A stretch of DNA of 64,000 nt from Phycisphaerales bacterium (lineage in GTDB: Bacteria; Planctomycetota; Phycisphaerae; Phycisphaerales; UBA1924), in assembly GCA_028289195.1 (NCBI GenBank), contig JANQQR010000008.1, positions 95,499-159,498 on the forward strand, read 5' to 3'. Positions 34,383-43,542 of this stretch are shown here, piece after piece. The notes beneath the pieces were generated by a model. That model did no database searches. It was not told where the DNA came from and was given only the letters and a program-made list of their open reading frames with translations. The translations under genes were made by a program, and so were the position numbers. Every line of letters begins with the position of its first letter. Position 1 is the stretch's first letter.

Positions 34383-35761
34383 CCTCCCGCGCTGAACAGG
34401 TGGTCCAGGATGACATCCCGAACCCCGGCGCACGGAAGCTCCGACCCAGGAGAGAACGCGGCGTCCGAGATCAGCACCGGCGCCCGATCCGCAGACGCGG
34501 ACACTCGCCCGTGACTCCCCCGCACAAGTGATGCGTCCAGCGGGATCAGGTCCATCAGCGTGCGGAACCCCAGCTTCTTCCGGATCAGCTTCCGGGCCAG
34601 CGCGAGCTTCGGCGCGGCGATCTCCGGATCGATGAACAGCTCGCACGGGTCGTACCCCGGCTTGCGATGGATGTCGACGGTGCGCGCAAAGTCGGGCGCA
34701 CGAGAGTCGTCGAGCCAGTAGTAGTACGTGAACCACGAACCCGGCGCTGCGACAAGAACGATCTCGCCGGCCCTCTCGTGAGAGATACCGGCCTCCCGCT
34801 GCCCCGCTCCATCGAGCACCGAACCGACCCCTTCGAGCGACTCGCACATCGATCGGACGCGCGAGACGTCTTCCGGAGCACGTACGTAGACGTGCGCCAC
34901 CTGATGGTCCGCGACAGCGAACGCGGCGCTCGCCCCGGCGTCGAGGTGCTCCCGCCCGTCCTCCACTCGGACCTCGAGCAGACCCGCCTCGCGCAGGGCC
35001 CGATTGATGTGCACCGGTGAATTGACTGGCTCGATGGCGTACTCGCTCAGCACCATCACTCTGGCGCCCCGGGCCCGGTACCCGTCGATCAGCGGGCCCA
35101 CGACGCCGTCGATCTCCCTTGCCGCCTCGACGCTCTCGGGAGCATCGGGTCCGTACTTCTGGTGCGCATAATCCAGATGGGGCAGGTACACGAGCGAGAG
35201 CGTCGGCTCATGGCGATCGTCAACGATCGCCGAGGCCCGCGCGATCCACTCGCTCGAAGCGATCCCCGACGCCGGCCCCCAGAAGCGGAACAGCGGGAAC
35301 CGCCCGAGATCCGCCTGCAGATCGTCACGGAGACCGGCGGGGCTGGAGTAGCAATCCGGGACCTTTCTCCCATCCGCCCTGTACTGCGGCCGAGGCGTCA
35401 CCGACCAGTGCGCCGACGAGTACATATTGAACCACCAGAACATCGTGGCGCACGTGACCGAAGGATCGCGCTCCTGCGCGGTCTCCCACACCTTCTCGGC
35501 GTGCACAAGCCGGTTCGACTGCTTCCAGAACCGGATCTCGGCCGAGTCCCGGTCGAACCATCCATTGCCGACAACCCCGTGCTGCGCCGGGCTCAGCCCG
35601 GTGAGCATCGAGCTCTGCACGCTGCAGGTCACCGCCGGGAGGCACGGCTCGAGCCGTGTGACGGCGCCTGCGCGGGCGAACCCGCTGAGGTTCGGGGTGT
35701 GCGCGCCGAGCACGCGCTCCGTCAGACCCACCACCAAAATGAGCGCCGTTCGATGGGCCAT
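34379..35761 (-). CDS. eboF: EboF-like alkaline-phosphatase-fold protein
   Basis: A 460-aa nucleotide pyrophosphatase/phosphodiesterase-like protein, last gene of the Ebo cluster. Motifs of the fold: HTPNLSGFARAGA, PAVTCSVQSSMLTGLSPAQHGVVGNGW (the Thr nucleophile region), LVYLPHLDYAHQKYGPD, VMLSEYAI. The first metal-site segment reads LVVGLTERVL, with no Asp at the usual place, so hydrolysis by the standard mechanism is uncertain. Cluster function comes from cyanobacterial and Pseudomonas work linking ebo genes to export of a small metabolite. It is 3 nt downstream of eboC. Confidence 0.82.
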   Translation of the reverse strand: MAHRTALILVVGLTERVLGAHTPNLSGFARAGAVTRLEPCLPAVTCSVQSSMLTGLSPAQHGVVGNGWFDRDSAEIRFWKQSNRLVHAEKVWETAQERDPSVTCATMFWWFNMYSSAHWSVTPRPQYRADGRKVPDCYSSPAGLRDDLQADLGRFPLFRFWGPASGIASSEWIARASAIVDDRHEPTLSLVYLPHLDYAHQKYGPDAPESVEAAREIDGVVGPLIDGYRARGARVMVLSEYAIEPVNSPVHINRALREAGLLEVRVEDGREHLDAGASAAFAVADHQVAHVYVRAPEDVSRVRSMCESLEGVGSVLDGAGQREAGISHERAGEIVLVAAPGSWFTYYYWLDDSRAPDFARTVDIHRKPGYDPCELFIDPEIAAPKLALARKLIRKKLGFRTLMDLIPLDASLVRGSHGRVSASADRAPVLISDAAFSPGSELPCAGVRDVILDHLFSAGG

Positions 35762-35764
35762 GGC

Positions 35765-36646
35765 CTAGGTGCCGAGGATCACGCGATGCCCGAGGGTCGT
35801 CAATACGAAGCACGCGATCGCGGCCCCGGCGAGCGCCGCCTCACCGATCGACGCGAGCACGACGGCGTCGATGAGGCAGAATCCCGCCAGCCAGCCGAGC
35901 ACGCCTGCTTTGATGAGCGGCCCGCCCCGGGAAGCACACGAGGCGCATCGGGCCGTCCACAACGCCGCACTCACCAGCGCGACGAGCACCAACGCAACGC
36001 CCGCGGGGGCCAACGCCTCTGGGACGGGAATCGCGAACAGAGCCGCCGCGCCCAGGGGCGCGAGCATTGTCAGCCAGCCGAGCAATCGGGGGAACGATCG
36101 CGTCCCCCCGTCCTCGCCTCTCGCCGCCAGCGTGAGCAGCACCGTGTACGCGCCGAGCAGCGCTCCGTACCACCAGGCCCGGGGATCCCCCGGCCACCCC
36201 CCCACCATCACGCACGGGAGCCCGACCGCCAGCAGGCGGCAGCACCCCATGAACACGACAGAGAACACGAACCGCTTGTGCAGCGCGTTGTACAGCACGA
36301 TCGACAGCAGCAGCCCGAGCCCGAGGGCCGATGATTCGAACCCCGGAACAACCGCCAGCGCCGCTCCCCCGAACAGACACACAGCCGACACCGTGAGCCC
36401 CGTATTGAGGGAGAGATCCCCGCGCGCGATCGGGCGCTCTCGTTTGTGCTCCCGATCCCACGCCGCGTCCACGACATCGTTGAGCGCCATGCCACCGCAG
36501 TAGAACAGCGTCACGGCCCCCAACGCGAGAGCCCAGTCGCCCCAACCGGCGCCGCCACCGCCGAGCGCAACGCCCACCAGGGCGTTGGTCACGACCGTGG
36601 GCAGGTTGCTGATACGCGTCAGATTTCCGAGCGCCCTCGTCTTCAA
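35765..36646 (-). CDS. eboC: EboC, UbiA-like membrane prenyltransferase
   Basis: A 293-aa polytopic protein of the UbiA superfamily. The first Asp-rich motif is NDVVDAAWDREHKRERPIARG near residue 55 and the second region is YNALHKRFVFSV near 125; nine or so hydrophobic helices follow the UbiA layout. TTG at 36646 is the start: it overlaps the eboE stop (TTGA) and is preceded by GGAGGAGG 7 nt upstream. UbiA enzymes join an isoprenoid to an aromatic or other acceptor; the Ebo substrate is unknown. Confidence 0.88.
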   Translation of the reverse strand: MKTRALGNLTRISNLPTVVTNALVGVALGGGGAGWGDWALALGAVTLFYCGGMALNDVVDAAWDREHKRERPIARGDLSLNTGLTVSAVCLFGGAALAVVPGFESSALGLGLLLSIVLYNALHKRFVFSVVFMGCCRLLAVGLPCVMVGGWPGDPRAWWYGALLGAYTVLLTLAARGEDGGTRSFPRLLGWLTMLAPLGAAALFAIPVPEALAPAGVALVLVALVSAALWTARCASCASRGGPLIKAGVLGWLAGFCLIDAVVLASIGEAALAGAAIACFVLTTLGHRVILGT

Positions 36647-37791
36647 GAGGTGACCTCCTCCAGTACAGCGTCGAGAAACGCGATCTCCGACGCGATGCCC
36701 TCCGCCAGACTCGCCGGGCGTAGCGTCGGATCCAGGACACCCCACGTATAGGTCTCGACCTCGAACACCGCCAACGGGAAGAGGTCGCGCGCCGCCCGGA
36801 TCGCCTGAGGGATCTCCTCGGAGGTTGTCACCAAGCCGTTGTCGCGATCGATCACAGCGCGATCGATCGGGACGTGAAAGTGGACCCGCGCCTCCTCGAA
36901 CGCGGGCGCGTGCTGGATCGCTTCCATCGCCGGCGCCAGATCCTCGTAGAACGCGACTTCACCGCCCGCTGCCACGGTTGTCTGGTGCAGGTACCGCTCC
37001 TCCGCAAACGACCGGAGCGCTCCATGGCCGCCCGGGGCCACGCGCAGCGCACTCGAGACCTGGACCTTGTTCACGGAAATGCCGGCTGCCTCGTATCGCT
37101 CGAGTGACTCACGCTGCCCCTCCCGCATGACAGCCGCATGGCAGACATCGTGGCACACACCGATGTGCGCACGGATCGCTGCTTCGTCGCCCGCCGGGAT
37201 GAGGTCGTCCTCCATGAACGCAACGACGTGTTCGCTCAGATCGAGCTCGCATCCCGGCTCCGGTTCGAGATCGACGGTGATATGCCTCCCGGTCTCGCGG
37301 AGGATCGCCGCGAGGTGATCCGCGAGCGCCGCCAGATGCTCTGCGCACGCCCGGCGATCAACGCCGTCTCCCCGCCAGCCAAGAGGCAGCGTCGAGATGC
37401 TCCCTTGGGCACCCTCCTCGAGGATCTCCGACAGCACGTGGGCCAGATCGAGCGAGTACACGAGCCGGGCCGGATCGGCCCAGCTTGGCCGGTACACGTC
37501 GTGTTTGACAACCGGCGCATGGAAGTCCTTCTGCGGGAAACCGTTCATGGTGATGACACGGAGGCGACGCGACTCGATCTCGCGCGCGAACCGTTCAACG
37601 CCCCCCCGTTCATGGAGCAGCTCTCGGGCGCAGGCATCGCTCAGCCACAGACCGATACCAAGCTCCGCTCCCGGGCGCACGGAGTCACGAACGGCGACCG
37701 CGTGCTCGTCCAGCCTCGCCAGTATGTCGTCGATCGTCCGCCCGCTATGGACGTTCGTGCAGTAGCACACTTGATGTTCGATCGGCGTCAT
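36643..37791 (-). CDS. eboE: EboE, metabolite traffic protein (TIM-barrel-like)
   Basis: A 382-aa protein resembling xylose-isomerase-like TIM barrels. It opens HQVCYCTNVHSGRTIDDI, a stretch I associate with EboE. Barrel strands with metal-binding-type residues include VTMNGFPQ-like ITMNGFPQKDFHAPVVK, TVDLEPEPGCELDL, IGVCHDVCHAAV, VNKVQVSSAL and HFHVPID. ATG at 37791 follows the eboB stop by one base; a TTG at 37803 is the alternative. The function is known only through the cluster. Confidence 0.87.
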   Translation of the reverse strand: MTPIEHQVCYCTNVHSGRTIDDILARLDEHAVAVRDSVRPGAELGIGLWLSDACARELLHERGGVERFAREIESRRLRVITMNGFPQKDFHAPVVKHDVYRPSWADPARLVYSLDLAHVLSEILEEGAQGSISTLPLGWRGDGVDRRACAEHLAALADHLAAILRETGRHITVDLEPEPGCELDLSEHVVAFMEDDLIPAGDEAAIRAHIGVCHDVCHAAVMREGQRESLERYEAAGISVNKVQVSSALRVAPGGHGALRSFAEERYLHQTTVAAGGEVAFYEDLAPAMEAIQHAPAFEEARVHFHVPIDRAVIDRDNGLVTTSEEIPQAIRAARDLFPLAVFEVETYTWGVLDPTLRPASLAEGIASEIAFLDAVLEEVTS

Positions 37792-37792
37792 C

Positions 37793-38593
37793 TCAGATCG
37801 CAAATTTGCCCGACTGGCTGAGAAACTCGAGCGGGTTCCCGAAGCTGATCCGCTCGATCGTCTCGTGATCGTGCCCGCGCCGAGCCATCTCGAGCCTGCA
37901 CTTGGGCACAGCGAGCGGATCCGACGGCCCCCAGTCGCCAGCCGAATTGATCCAGAGGCGTTCGGCGCCGTACATCTCGATGATGTCGGTCGCCCGCTGG
38001 GGGGTGCACTTGGTGTCCGGGTAGAGCGTCATGCCCGCCCAGAATCCCCGGTCCAGAACGTGCTCGACGGTGTGCTCTTCCACGTGATCGATCAGCACGC
38101 GCCCAGGGTCGATATCCCCGTTGCGCCGGATCGCGTCCATGATCAGCTTGGTGCCCTTGAGCTTGTCCTCAAGGTGCGGCGTGTGCACGAGGATCAGCTG
38201 GCCGTGCTGCGCCGCGACGCCGATCTGCTCTTCGAGGATTGTCAGTTCGTTTCTTGAGTTCTTGTTGAGGCCGATCTCTCCTACCCCCAGCACGCTCTCA
38301 CGCTGAAGGAACTCGGGGATCATCTGCACCACCTCCCTCGCGAAGCCGACGTCCTCGGCTTCTTTCGGGTTGATGCAGATCCACGAGTGGTGCTTGATGC
38401 CGTATTGAGCGGCTCGCGCGGGCTCCTGCTCGGTCAGGTGCCGGAAGTAGTCGTAGAAGCCCTGCGGCGACGATCGATCGAACCCCGCCCAGAACGCCGG
38501 CTCGGTGATCGCGACGCAGCCGGCTTGCGCCATCCGTTCGTAGTCGTCGGTGGTGCGCGAGACCATGTGGATATGGGGGTCGATGTACTTCAC
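37793..38593 (-). CDS. eboB: EboB, TatD-like metal-dependent hydrolase
   Basis: A 266-aa TIM-barrel hydrolase. Metal ligands are visible in DPHIHMVSR at the N-terminus, the Glu of [21 protein letters not shown] and DHVEEHT, and an Asp in [13 protein letters not shown] at 38593 overlaps the stop of the small upstream gene (GTGA). TatD-like enzymes are often nucleases, but the Ebo members are believed to act on a small metabolite. Confidence 0.88.
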   Translation of the reverse strand: MKYIDPHIHMVSRTTDDYERMAQAGCVAITEPAFWAGFDRSSPQGFYDYFRHLTEQEPARAAQYGIKHHSWICINPKEAEDVGFAREVVQMIPEFLQRESVLGVGEIGLNKNSRNELTILEEQIGVAAQHGQLILVHTPHLEDKLKGTKLIMDAIRRNGDIDPGRVLIDHVEEHTVEHVLDRGFWAGMTLYPDTKCTPQRATDIIEMYGAERLWINSAGDWGPSDPLAVPKCRLEMARRGHDHETIERISFGNPLEFLSQSGKFAI

Positions 38594-38907
38594 GTTGCAC
38601 CACCACCCTCGCTCGGATCGGGCTCCGGCGCGCCGTGCGCGCCCTGCATCGGCGCTCGATCGATCGGCTCGGAGGAGTGGTCGCTCAGGGCTTCGAGCAC
38701 CCGCCGGGCCCTGTCCGGCCCGCCGTCGCTGAGTATCGTGAGCGCTGCGCGAAGAGCCTCGTGCCGGAAGTCGGTCGAACCCCCGGCCCGATCAACGCGA
38801 TCGAGATACGCAGCGATATCGATCAGCTTGGCGCGGTGCTCCATGAAATAGAGATCCACAAGCCGGGCCGCTTCGACCGGAGGAGATCCGTGCTCACGCC
38901 CGCTCAT
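38590..38907 (-). CDS. Small EboA-like protein of the Ebo cluster
   Basis: A 105-aa protein sitting where EboA is expected, between eboD and eboB, with 4-nt overlaps on both sides (ATGA and GTGA). It is helical at residues 10-75 ([49 protein letters not shown]) with a polar, Gly/Pro-rich tail ([17 protein letters not shown]). It is much shorter than the EboA proteins I know, so it may be a minimal form or an unrelated lineage-specific protein. Confidence 0.75.
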   Translation of the reverse strand: MSGREHGSPPVEAARLVDLYFMEHRAKLIDIAAYLDRVDRAGGSTDFRHEALRAALTILSDGGPDRARRVLEALSDHSSEPIDRAPMQGAHGAPEPDPSEGGGAT

Positions 38908-40076
38908 GGGCTGGCCTCCAAACGAGCGATGGCACGATCGGCGATCTCCTTGTCGAATCGATCCGCCCGACGCTCAACACCTATTGCGCCAAGAAACGAG
39001 AGCGCCAAGCGCCCGCCGAGATGCTCCCTGAATTCATCGACTCCGCGCAGCAAACCCGCCCGCTCAGCGATTTCACGCGCCCGCAGTTCGAATCCGAGGC
39101 GCTCCAGCAGCACAAGGATGCGTTCGCACTCGGCAGCCTCCAGCCAGCCGGCCTCCGCGCTGTAGAGCGCATCGATCGCGATCCCGATCGCCACCGCCTC
39201 GCCGTGCCGGAGCCTGTATCCCGACATCGTTTCGAGCCGGTGCGCCGACCAGTGACCGAAGTCGAGCGGCCTCGCACTCTCCGTCTCGAACGGGTCGCCG
39301 CCTTCGGTGATGTGTCGCAGGTGGATTTCCGCAGACCGGTCCAGGATCGGGATCGCCGATGGGATGTCCCGCACCGCGATCGCGGCCGCAGCCCCCTCGA
39401 TCTGCTCGAAAAACGCGGCATCCTTGATCAGAGCAACCTTGACCGCCTCGCTGAACCCGCTCCGCCAATCGCGGTCCTCGAGCGTCGCGAGGAACTCAGT
39501 CCCGTTCACGACTCCCGCGGGCGGCGCGAAGCAGCCGGCGAGATTCTTCTTGCCGGCCATATTCACGCCGCACTTCACGCCGACGCCGGAGTCGCACTGG
39601 CTGAGGGTTGTCGTCGGCACACGGACGACGCGCACGCCCCGGTGTGCCAGAGCGCAGGCAAGCCCGACCGCGTCGAGCACCGCCCCACCCCCCACGATGA
39701 TCACAGTCGACTTACGACAGATACGCAGCGCATCGATCTCTCTGATCACGCGCTCGACCTCGCCCAGCCCGTCCTTGATGCGCTCTCCTCCCGGGACGAC
39801 AACGGCCGGCCCGGCGAGTTCGAACCCCCACGCGCCGGCGTACGACTCCACGCTGCCCGCGACCCCTGGGTGCGCGTCCGCCACACCGGAATCGATGAAC
39901 GCGCACACGCGCCCGGTGGCCCCGGGCTCATCACGGATGATCTCGGCGAGGACCGGATTCCCGTCGTCGAACACGCCGCTCGTCCGGCGCAGCCGATGCA
40001 CGAATCCAACCTGGAAGCGTGAATCAATGGGCGCAGACGGGGCCTCGGGCGATGCTCGCGTGTTCGCGATGTCCAT
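38904..40076 (-). CDS. eboD: EboD, 3-dehydroquinate-synthase-like enzyme
   Basis: A 390-aa member of the dehydroquinate synthase fold. NAD-binding IVGGGAVLDAVGLACAL at about residue 130, VPTTTLSQCDSGVGVKCGVN, NLAGCFAPPAGVV, GFSEAVKVALIKD, metal-binding His in DFGHWSAHRLE and HGEAVAIG. It is the first gene of the cluster, and a TAGGCT box ends 5 nt before the ATG. In other Ebo clusters a DHQS-like enzyme is thought to make the cyclic precursor; true shikimate-pathway DHQS is not excluded. Confidence 0.88.
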   Translation of the reverse strand: MDIANTRASPEAPSAPIDSRFQVGFVHRLRRTSGVFDDGNPVLAEIIRDEPGATGRVCAFIDSGVADAHPGVAGSVESYAGAWGFELAGPAVVVPGGERIKDGLGEVERVIREIDALRICRKSTVIIVGGGAVLDAVGLACALAHRGVRVVRVPTTTLSQCDSGVGVKCGVNMAGKKNLAGCFAPPAGVVNGTEFLATLEDRDWRSGFSEAVKVALIKDAAFFEQIEGAAAAIAVRDIPSAIPILDRSAEIHLRHITEGGDPFETESARPLDFGHWSAHRLETMSGYRLRHGEAVAIGIAIDALYSAEAGWLEAAECERILVLLERLGFELRAREIAERAGLLRGVDEFREHLGGRLALSFLGAIGVERRADRFDKEIADRAIARLEASP

Positions 40077-40081
40077 GAACG

Positions 40082-40087
40082 AGCCTA
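40082..40087 (-). promoter_or_regulatory. Leaderless -10 box of the Ebo cluster
   Basis: TAGGCT on the minus strand ends 5 nt before the eboD ATG, the first gene of a run of six coupled genes. Confidence 0.45.
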
Positions 40088-40144
40088 GCTCTCCGTCGCC
40101 CTCGGGTTGCTGCAGTGATCAAAATCCGACGCGCGTGACTGTCG

Positions 40145-41758
40145 CTAGAAGCCCACGGCCTGTCCGTCGGCCCGCAGGTCGCTGGCCGCGAGGTAGCCGC
40201 CCTCGAGCTTGTAGATGATCTGGCCGCGCCCGAACGAGACGGTGCGGTTCTCCGTGCGCTCGACCTGGTGGCCCATGTCGCTAAGCGCCTCGTAGACGCT
40301 TGCGTCGAACCCTGGCTCGATCGAGACCTCCAGTCCCGATTCCACGCGCCATCGCGGGGCATCGAGCACCGCCTGAGGGTTCTGGTTGTAGTCGGCCATG
40401 CGGATGAGTACCTGCGCGTGGCCCTGGGGCTGCATGTACCCGCCCATCACCCCGAACGCCATCACCGACTCCTCGGTGCCGCCCTCTCCCTCGCGGGTCA
40501 CGAACCCGGGGATGATCGTGTGATAGGGGAGCTTGCCGGGCCCGGCCTGATTGGGATGGCCCTCCTCGAGCGTGAAGCAGCAGCCGCGATTCTGCATGCT
40601 GATGCCGGTCCCCGGGATGACCACGCCCGAACCGAATCCCGTGTAGCACGACTGGATGTAGCTCACCATGTTGCCCTGGCTGTCGGCCGCCGAGAGCAAC
40701 ACGGTCCCGCCCGGCTTGGGGACACCGTGATCGAAGTCCTGGGCGCGCTTGCGATCGACGAGTTGCGCGCGCGAACGGAGATAGCCGTCGTCGAGCAGGT
40801 CCTCCGGATTGACGTCCATGAACGCCGGGTCCGCGATGTACCGGTGCCCGTCGGCGAACGCGAGTTTCATCGCCTCGATCTGGAGGTGGAGGCTCTCGGG
40901 TGAATCGACCGCTTCTGCATCGACGTCCAGGTGTCGGAGGATGCCCAGCATGATGAGCGCCGCGATGCCCTGTCCGTTCGGCGGGATCTCGTGCAGGCGC
41001 CAGCCCTTGTAGTCGAGGCTGAGCGGCCGGACCATCTGCGCCGAGTGGCTCGTCAGATCGACCTTCCGGAGCGCCCCGCCGCCGGCCCGCGCAGCCGCGT
41101 CCATCTTGTCCGCCAGATCACCCTGGTAGAAGCTCTCGGCGCCGGTCGACGCGATCGACTCCAGCGTCGTCGCGTGATCTGGAAGGCGAGTGAACTCGCC
41201 AGCCTTCGGCGCAGCGCCCGACGGAGCAAAGGTCTCGTGCCAAGCCCGGCACGCGTCTCCCGTGTACCGGCTGACGCCGCGATCCCAGTACACCGCGGTC
41301 AGCGGCGACACGAGGAACCCCTCCCGCGCGTAGCGGATCGCTGGCTCGAAAAGAACGTCGAACGGCAGCGCCCCGAACTGATCGTGCGCCGCCTTCCACC
41401 CCGACGGTGCGCCGGGAGTCGTCACCCCGTCCCAACCGACGAGGTCGAGCGAGTCCTTCCCCTCATGGTCCGCGAGGTTGAACCCCGCCGGAGAACGCCC
41501 CGAGGCGTTCATGCCGTGCAGGCCTCCGCCGGTCCAGATGAGGGCGAACCCGTCGGCGCCGATCCCGTTGCTCGTGGGCTCGACGACGGTCAGTGCGATC
41601 GCCGTCGCCACGGCCGCGTCGATCGCGTTGCCCCCCCGCTTCAGCATCTCGAGCCCGGCCTGCGCCGCCAGCGGCTGGCTGGTCGCAACGCAATTTCCCG
41701 CCAGGACGGGCATGCGCTGGCTGGTGTACGGGAACTCGTACGGAAACGGCTGGCTCAT
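40145..41758 (-). CDS. ggt: Gamma-glutamyltransferase family protein (YwrD-like)
   Basis: A 537-aa Ntn-hydrolase. N-terminal family motif QPLAAQAGLEMLKRGGNAIDAAVA, then GIGADGFALIW. Self-cleavage is expected before Thr352 in GGTVLLSAADSQGN, the YwrD-type site rather than the TTH of classical GGT. The small subunit continues with GSGVVIPGTGISMQNRG and GVMGGYMQPQGHAQV. There is no clear signal peptide, again as in YwrD-like enzymes. It hydrolyses or transfers gamma-glutamyl groups from glutathione or related compounds. It follows the nitroreductase on the same strand. Confidence 0.92.
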   Translation of the reverse strand: MSQPFPYEFPYTSQRMPVLAGNCVATSQPLAAQAGLEMLKRGGNAIDAAVATAIALTVVEPTSNGIGADGFALIWTGGGLHGMNASGRSPAGFNLADHEGKDSLDLVGWDGVTTPGAPSGWKAAHDQFGALPFDVLFEPAIRYAREGFLVSPLTAVYWDRGVSRYTGDACRAWHETFAPSGAAPKAGEFTRLPDHATTLESIASTGAESFYQGDLADKMDAAARAGGGALRKVDLTSHSAQMVRPLSLDYKGWRLHEIPPNGQGIAALIMLGILRHLDVDAEAVDSPESLHLQIEAMKLAFADGHRYIADPAFMDVNPEDLLDDGYLRSRAQLVDRKRAQDFDHGVPKPGGTVLLSAADSQGNMVSYIQSCYTGFGSGVVIPGTGISMQNRGCCFTLEEGHPNQAGPGKLPYHTIIPGFVTREGEGGTEESVMAFGVMGGYMQPQGHAQVLIRMADYNQNPQAVLDAPRWRVESGLEVSIEPGFDASVYEALSDMGHQVERTENRTVSFGRGQIIYKLEGGYLAASDLRADGQAVGF

Positions 41759-41797
41759 GGGCGGCTCCGAGAGGCCATCGGTCGGTCGTGACGGCCC

Positions 41798-42529
41798 TCA
41801 GGAAAGGTCCGCCCCCTTCCCCCGATAGTACGGCCCCAGGTCGCCGCGCTGGGGGCTCGCGAATTTCGAACCCATGATTCCCGACCAGGTCCCCGGCGAG
41901 GCCCCCCGGGCCACCCGGTACGCCGAGTAGCCCTCGTCGTATCGATCGATCTCCTCCAGCATGGCCTGGTCGTCGGGGTACCTGTCGTCGAACAGAACGC
42001 TCGACGCAGGCAGCCGGGGCCTGTGCGACGGCTCCTCGGCGGGCACACCCACACACAGGCCGTAGAGCGGGTACACACCTTCGGGGATCTCCAGCACTTC
42101 GTCGACCCGCGCCAGATCGTTCCGGAGGCCCCCGATGTAGCAGATGCCGTAGCCCATCGACTCGAACGCGACGCAGAGATTCTGGGCAAAGAGGCTGGCA
42201 TCGATCACCGCCAGCAAGAACGCCTCGAGGTTGCCCGAGTACTCGAGCCCGGCCCGCCGGGTCATGAGCCGGTGCCGGCGCGTATCGCCGCAGATCACGA
42301 AGAACTCGGGCGCCACCGCCACCTTCTCCTGCGGGCCCGCCAACTCGGCGAGCGAGCGCCGCTCTCCCTCGTCGCGCACCCGGATTACGCAGTAGGCCTG
42401 CACGGCCGAGCTCGTCGACGCCGCCTGCCCTGCCTCAACGGCGCGGAGGATGTGCTCCTCGGGGATGGGATCGGGTGTGTAGGTACGGACGGACCGATGA
42501 CTGTTGAGCAGTTCAAGCGTGGCGTTCAT
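41798..42529 (-). CDS. NfsA-like FMN nitroreductase
   Basis: A 243-aa flavoprotein: NSHRSVRTYTPDPIPEE at the N-terminus (FMN-binding Arg pair), QAASTSSAVQAYCVI, a Tyr-rich YSGNLEAFLLAVIDASLFAQN, MGYGICYIGGLRND and the PLYGLCVGVPAEEP strand. It reduces nitro groups or quinones with NAD(P)H. A TAGGCT box ends 6 nt before ATG 42529, which is why this start is preferred over the GTG at 42535. It lies 33 nt downstream of the last selenoprotein gene and could be read through from it. Confidence 0.92.
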   Translation of the reverse strand: MNATLELLNSHRSVRTYTPDPIPEEHILRAVEAGQAASTSSAVQAYCVIRVRDEGERRSLAELAGPQEKVAVAPEFFVICGDTRRHRLMTRRAGLEYSGNLEAFLLAVIDASLFAQNLCVAFESMGYGICYIGGLRNDLARVDEVLEIPEGVYPLYGLCVGVPAEEPSHRPRLPASSVLFDDRYPDDQAMLEEIDRYDEGYSAYRVARGASPGTWSGIMGSKFASPQRGDLGPYYRGKGADLS

Positions 42530-42535
42530 AGCCAC

Positions 42536-42541
42536 AGCCTA
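42536..42541 (-). promoter_or_regulatory. Leaderless -10 box of the nitroreductase gene
   Basis: TAGGCT on the minus strand is identical to the box before eboD. It ends 6 nt before the ATG at 42529. Confidence 0.45.
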
Positions 42542-42562
42542 GGGCTCTCCCTTCGCGCATAC

Positions 42563-43531
42563 CTACTCGAGGCCCAGGCGCTCCGCCTCCCGGAGCACCG
42601 CGTCCCACTGGACGCGCTTTGTGACCATCTGCGGGAACACCTGGCGCACGACCCCTTCCTTGTCGATCAGGTAGGTCGTCGCGCGGTCGTACCCTGTCGT
42701 GACCCCGCGATCGACATCCGCGACGATCTCGAAGGGCGGCGGCTCTTTGAATCGCCCGAGGAACCTCCCGTGCGATTCGAGGTCCTTGTCCTCTTGGGCG
42801 ATGGCGATCGCGACAAAGTCCCGCTCGGCAAACCCGCCCCACATGTCCTGCAGCTGAACCAGCTGCGTCGCGCAGTACGGTCACCAGAACGCGCGGTAGG
42901 TCGTCACGATGACGTTGTTCTTGCCGAGGTGCTCGCTGAGATCGACCTCCGAGCCGTCTGCCCGCGGCAGGACGAACGCCTGAGCTTCATCGCCCACAGC
43001 GAGCGTGCCGTTCTCGCCCCAGTCGGAGGCTGACGCCTGCGAATCGGCGCTCTCCGAGGCCCCGGCGCTGATCGGCAGCTCCACACGCCGCCGGACGAAC
43101 CAGTTCTCGCCATCGGCATCCGCGAGGTAGACGACCGCGCTGATCCCGAGCGTTGCTCCGGACGCGACATCACCGCCGATCGAAAACGGAACAACGGTCT
43201 CCCCGGCCTCGACCTCGCGCTCCCAGGGAAGCTCGAGGAAGTTCGCCCGCGCCAGCTGCCCGAACTCGGTCACCCGGTCACCGAGCAGCTCGACTCCGTC
43301 GGGAGTATCGATCTGGATGAGCACGCCGGGGCTGCCCTCGATCGATGCGCTCCAGCCGTCGGCGACGCGGAGACCGACGATCAACTCGAGCTCCTGACCG
43401 GATTGGATCGCATCGGGCATCCGCGCCTCGAGCACGACCCCGTCACCCGGCGGGCCTCCGAGCGCCGATCCGGCGATCAGCAGCACCGACAACGCTGCGC
43501 TCGCCCGCCCCATGATTGGCTTGTTTCCCAT
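42563..43531 (-). CDS. Selenoprotein: secreted peroxiredoxin/thioredoxin-like, UxxC
   Basis: A 322-aa protein read through an in-frame UGA at 42883-42881 (Sec217). A signal peptide (RASAALSVLLIAGSALG) precedes a DsbD-alpha-like beta domain at about residues 30-170 and an AhpC/TSA-type redoxin domain at about 180-322. The redox site is FW-U-PYC, with Sec in the position of the first Cys of a CxxC motif. The sequence after the UGA (VQLQDMWGGFAERDFVAIAIA; ATTYLIDKEGVV) continues the thioredoxin fold without a break. ATG 43531 is chosen for the signal peptide. A SECIS-like hairpin lies 15-31 nt past the UGA. Confidence 0.93.
42850..42866 (-). promoter_or_regulatory. SECIS-like hairpin in the peroxiredoxin-like selenoprotein gene
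   Basis: A perfect 7-bp stem (GCAGCTG with CAGCTGC) with a GTT loop; the loop begins 22 nt after the UGA. This is the distance and guanine-containing apical loop expected of a bacterial SECIS recognised by SelB. Confidence 0.8.
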
Positions 43532-43542
43532 CGAACCGCGCC

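Noticed and set aside
32079..34847. A 922-codon open frame antisense to the kinase
   Set aside because: Shadow of the kinase gene, with no domain and an amino-acid makeup typical of antisense frames.
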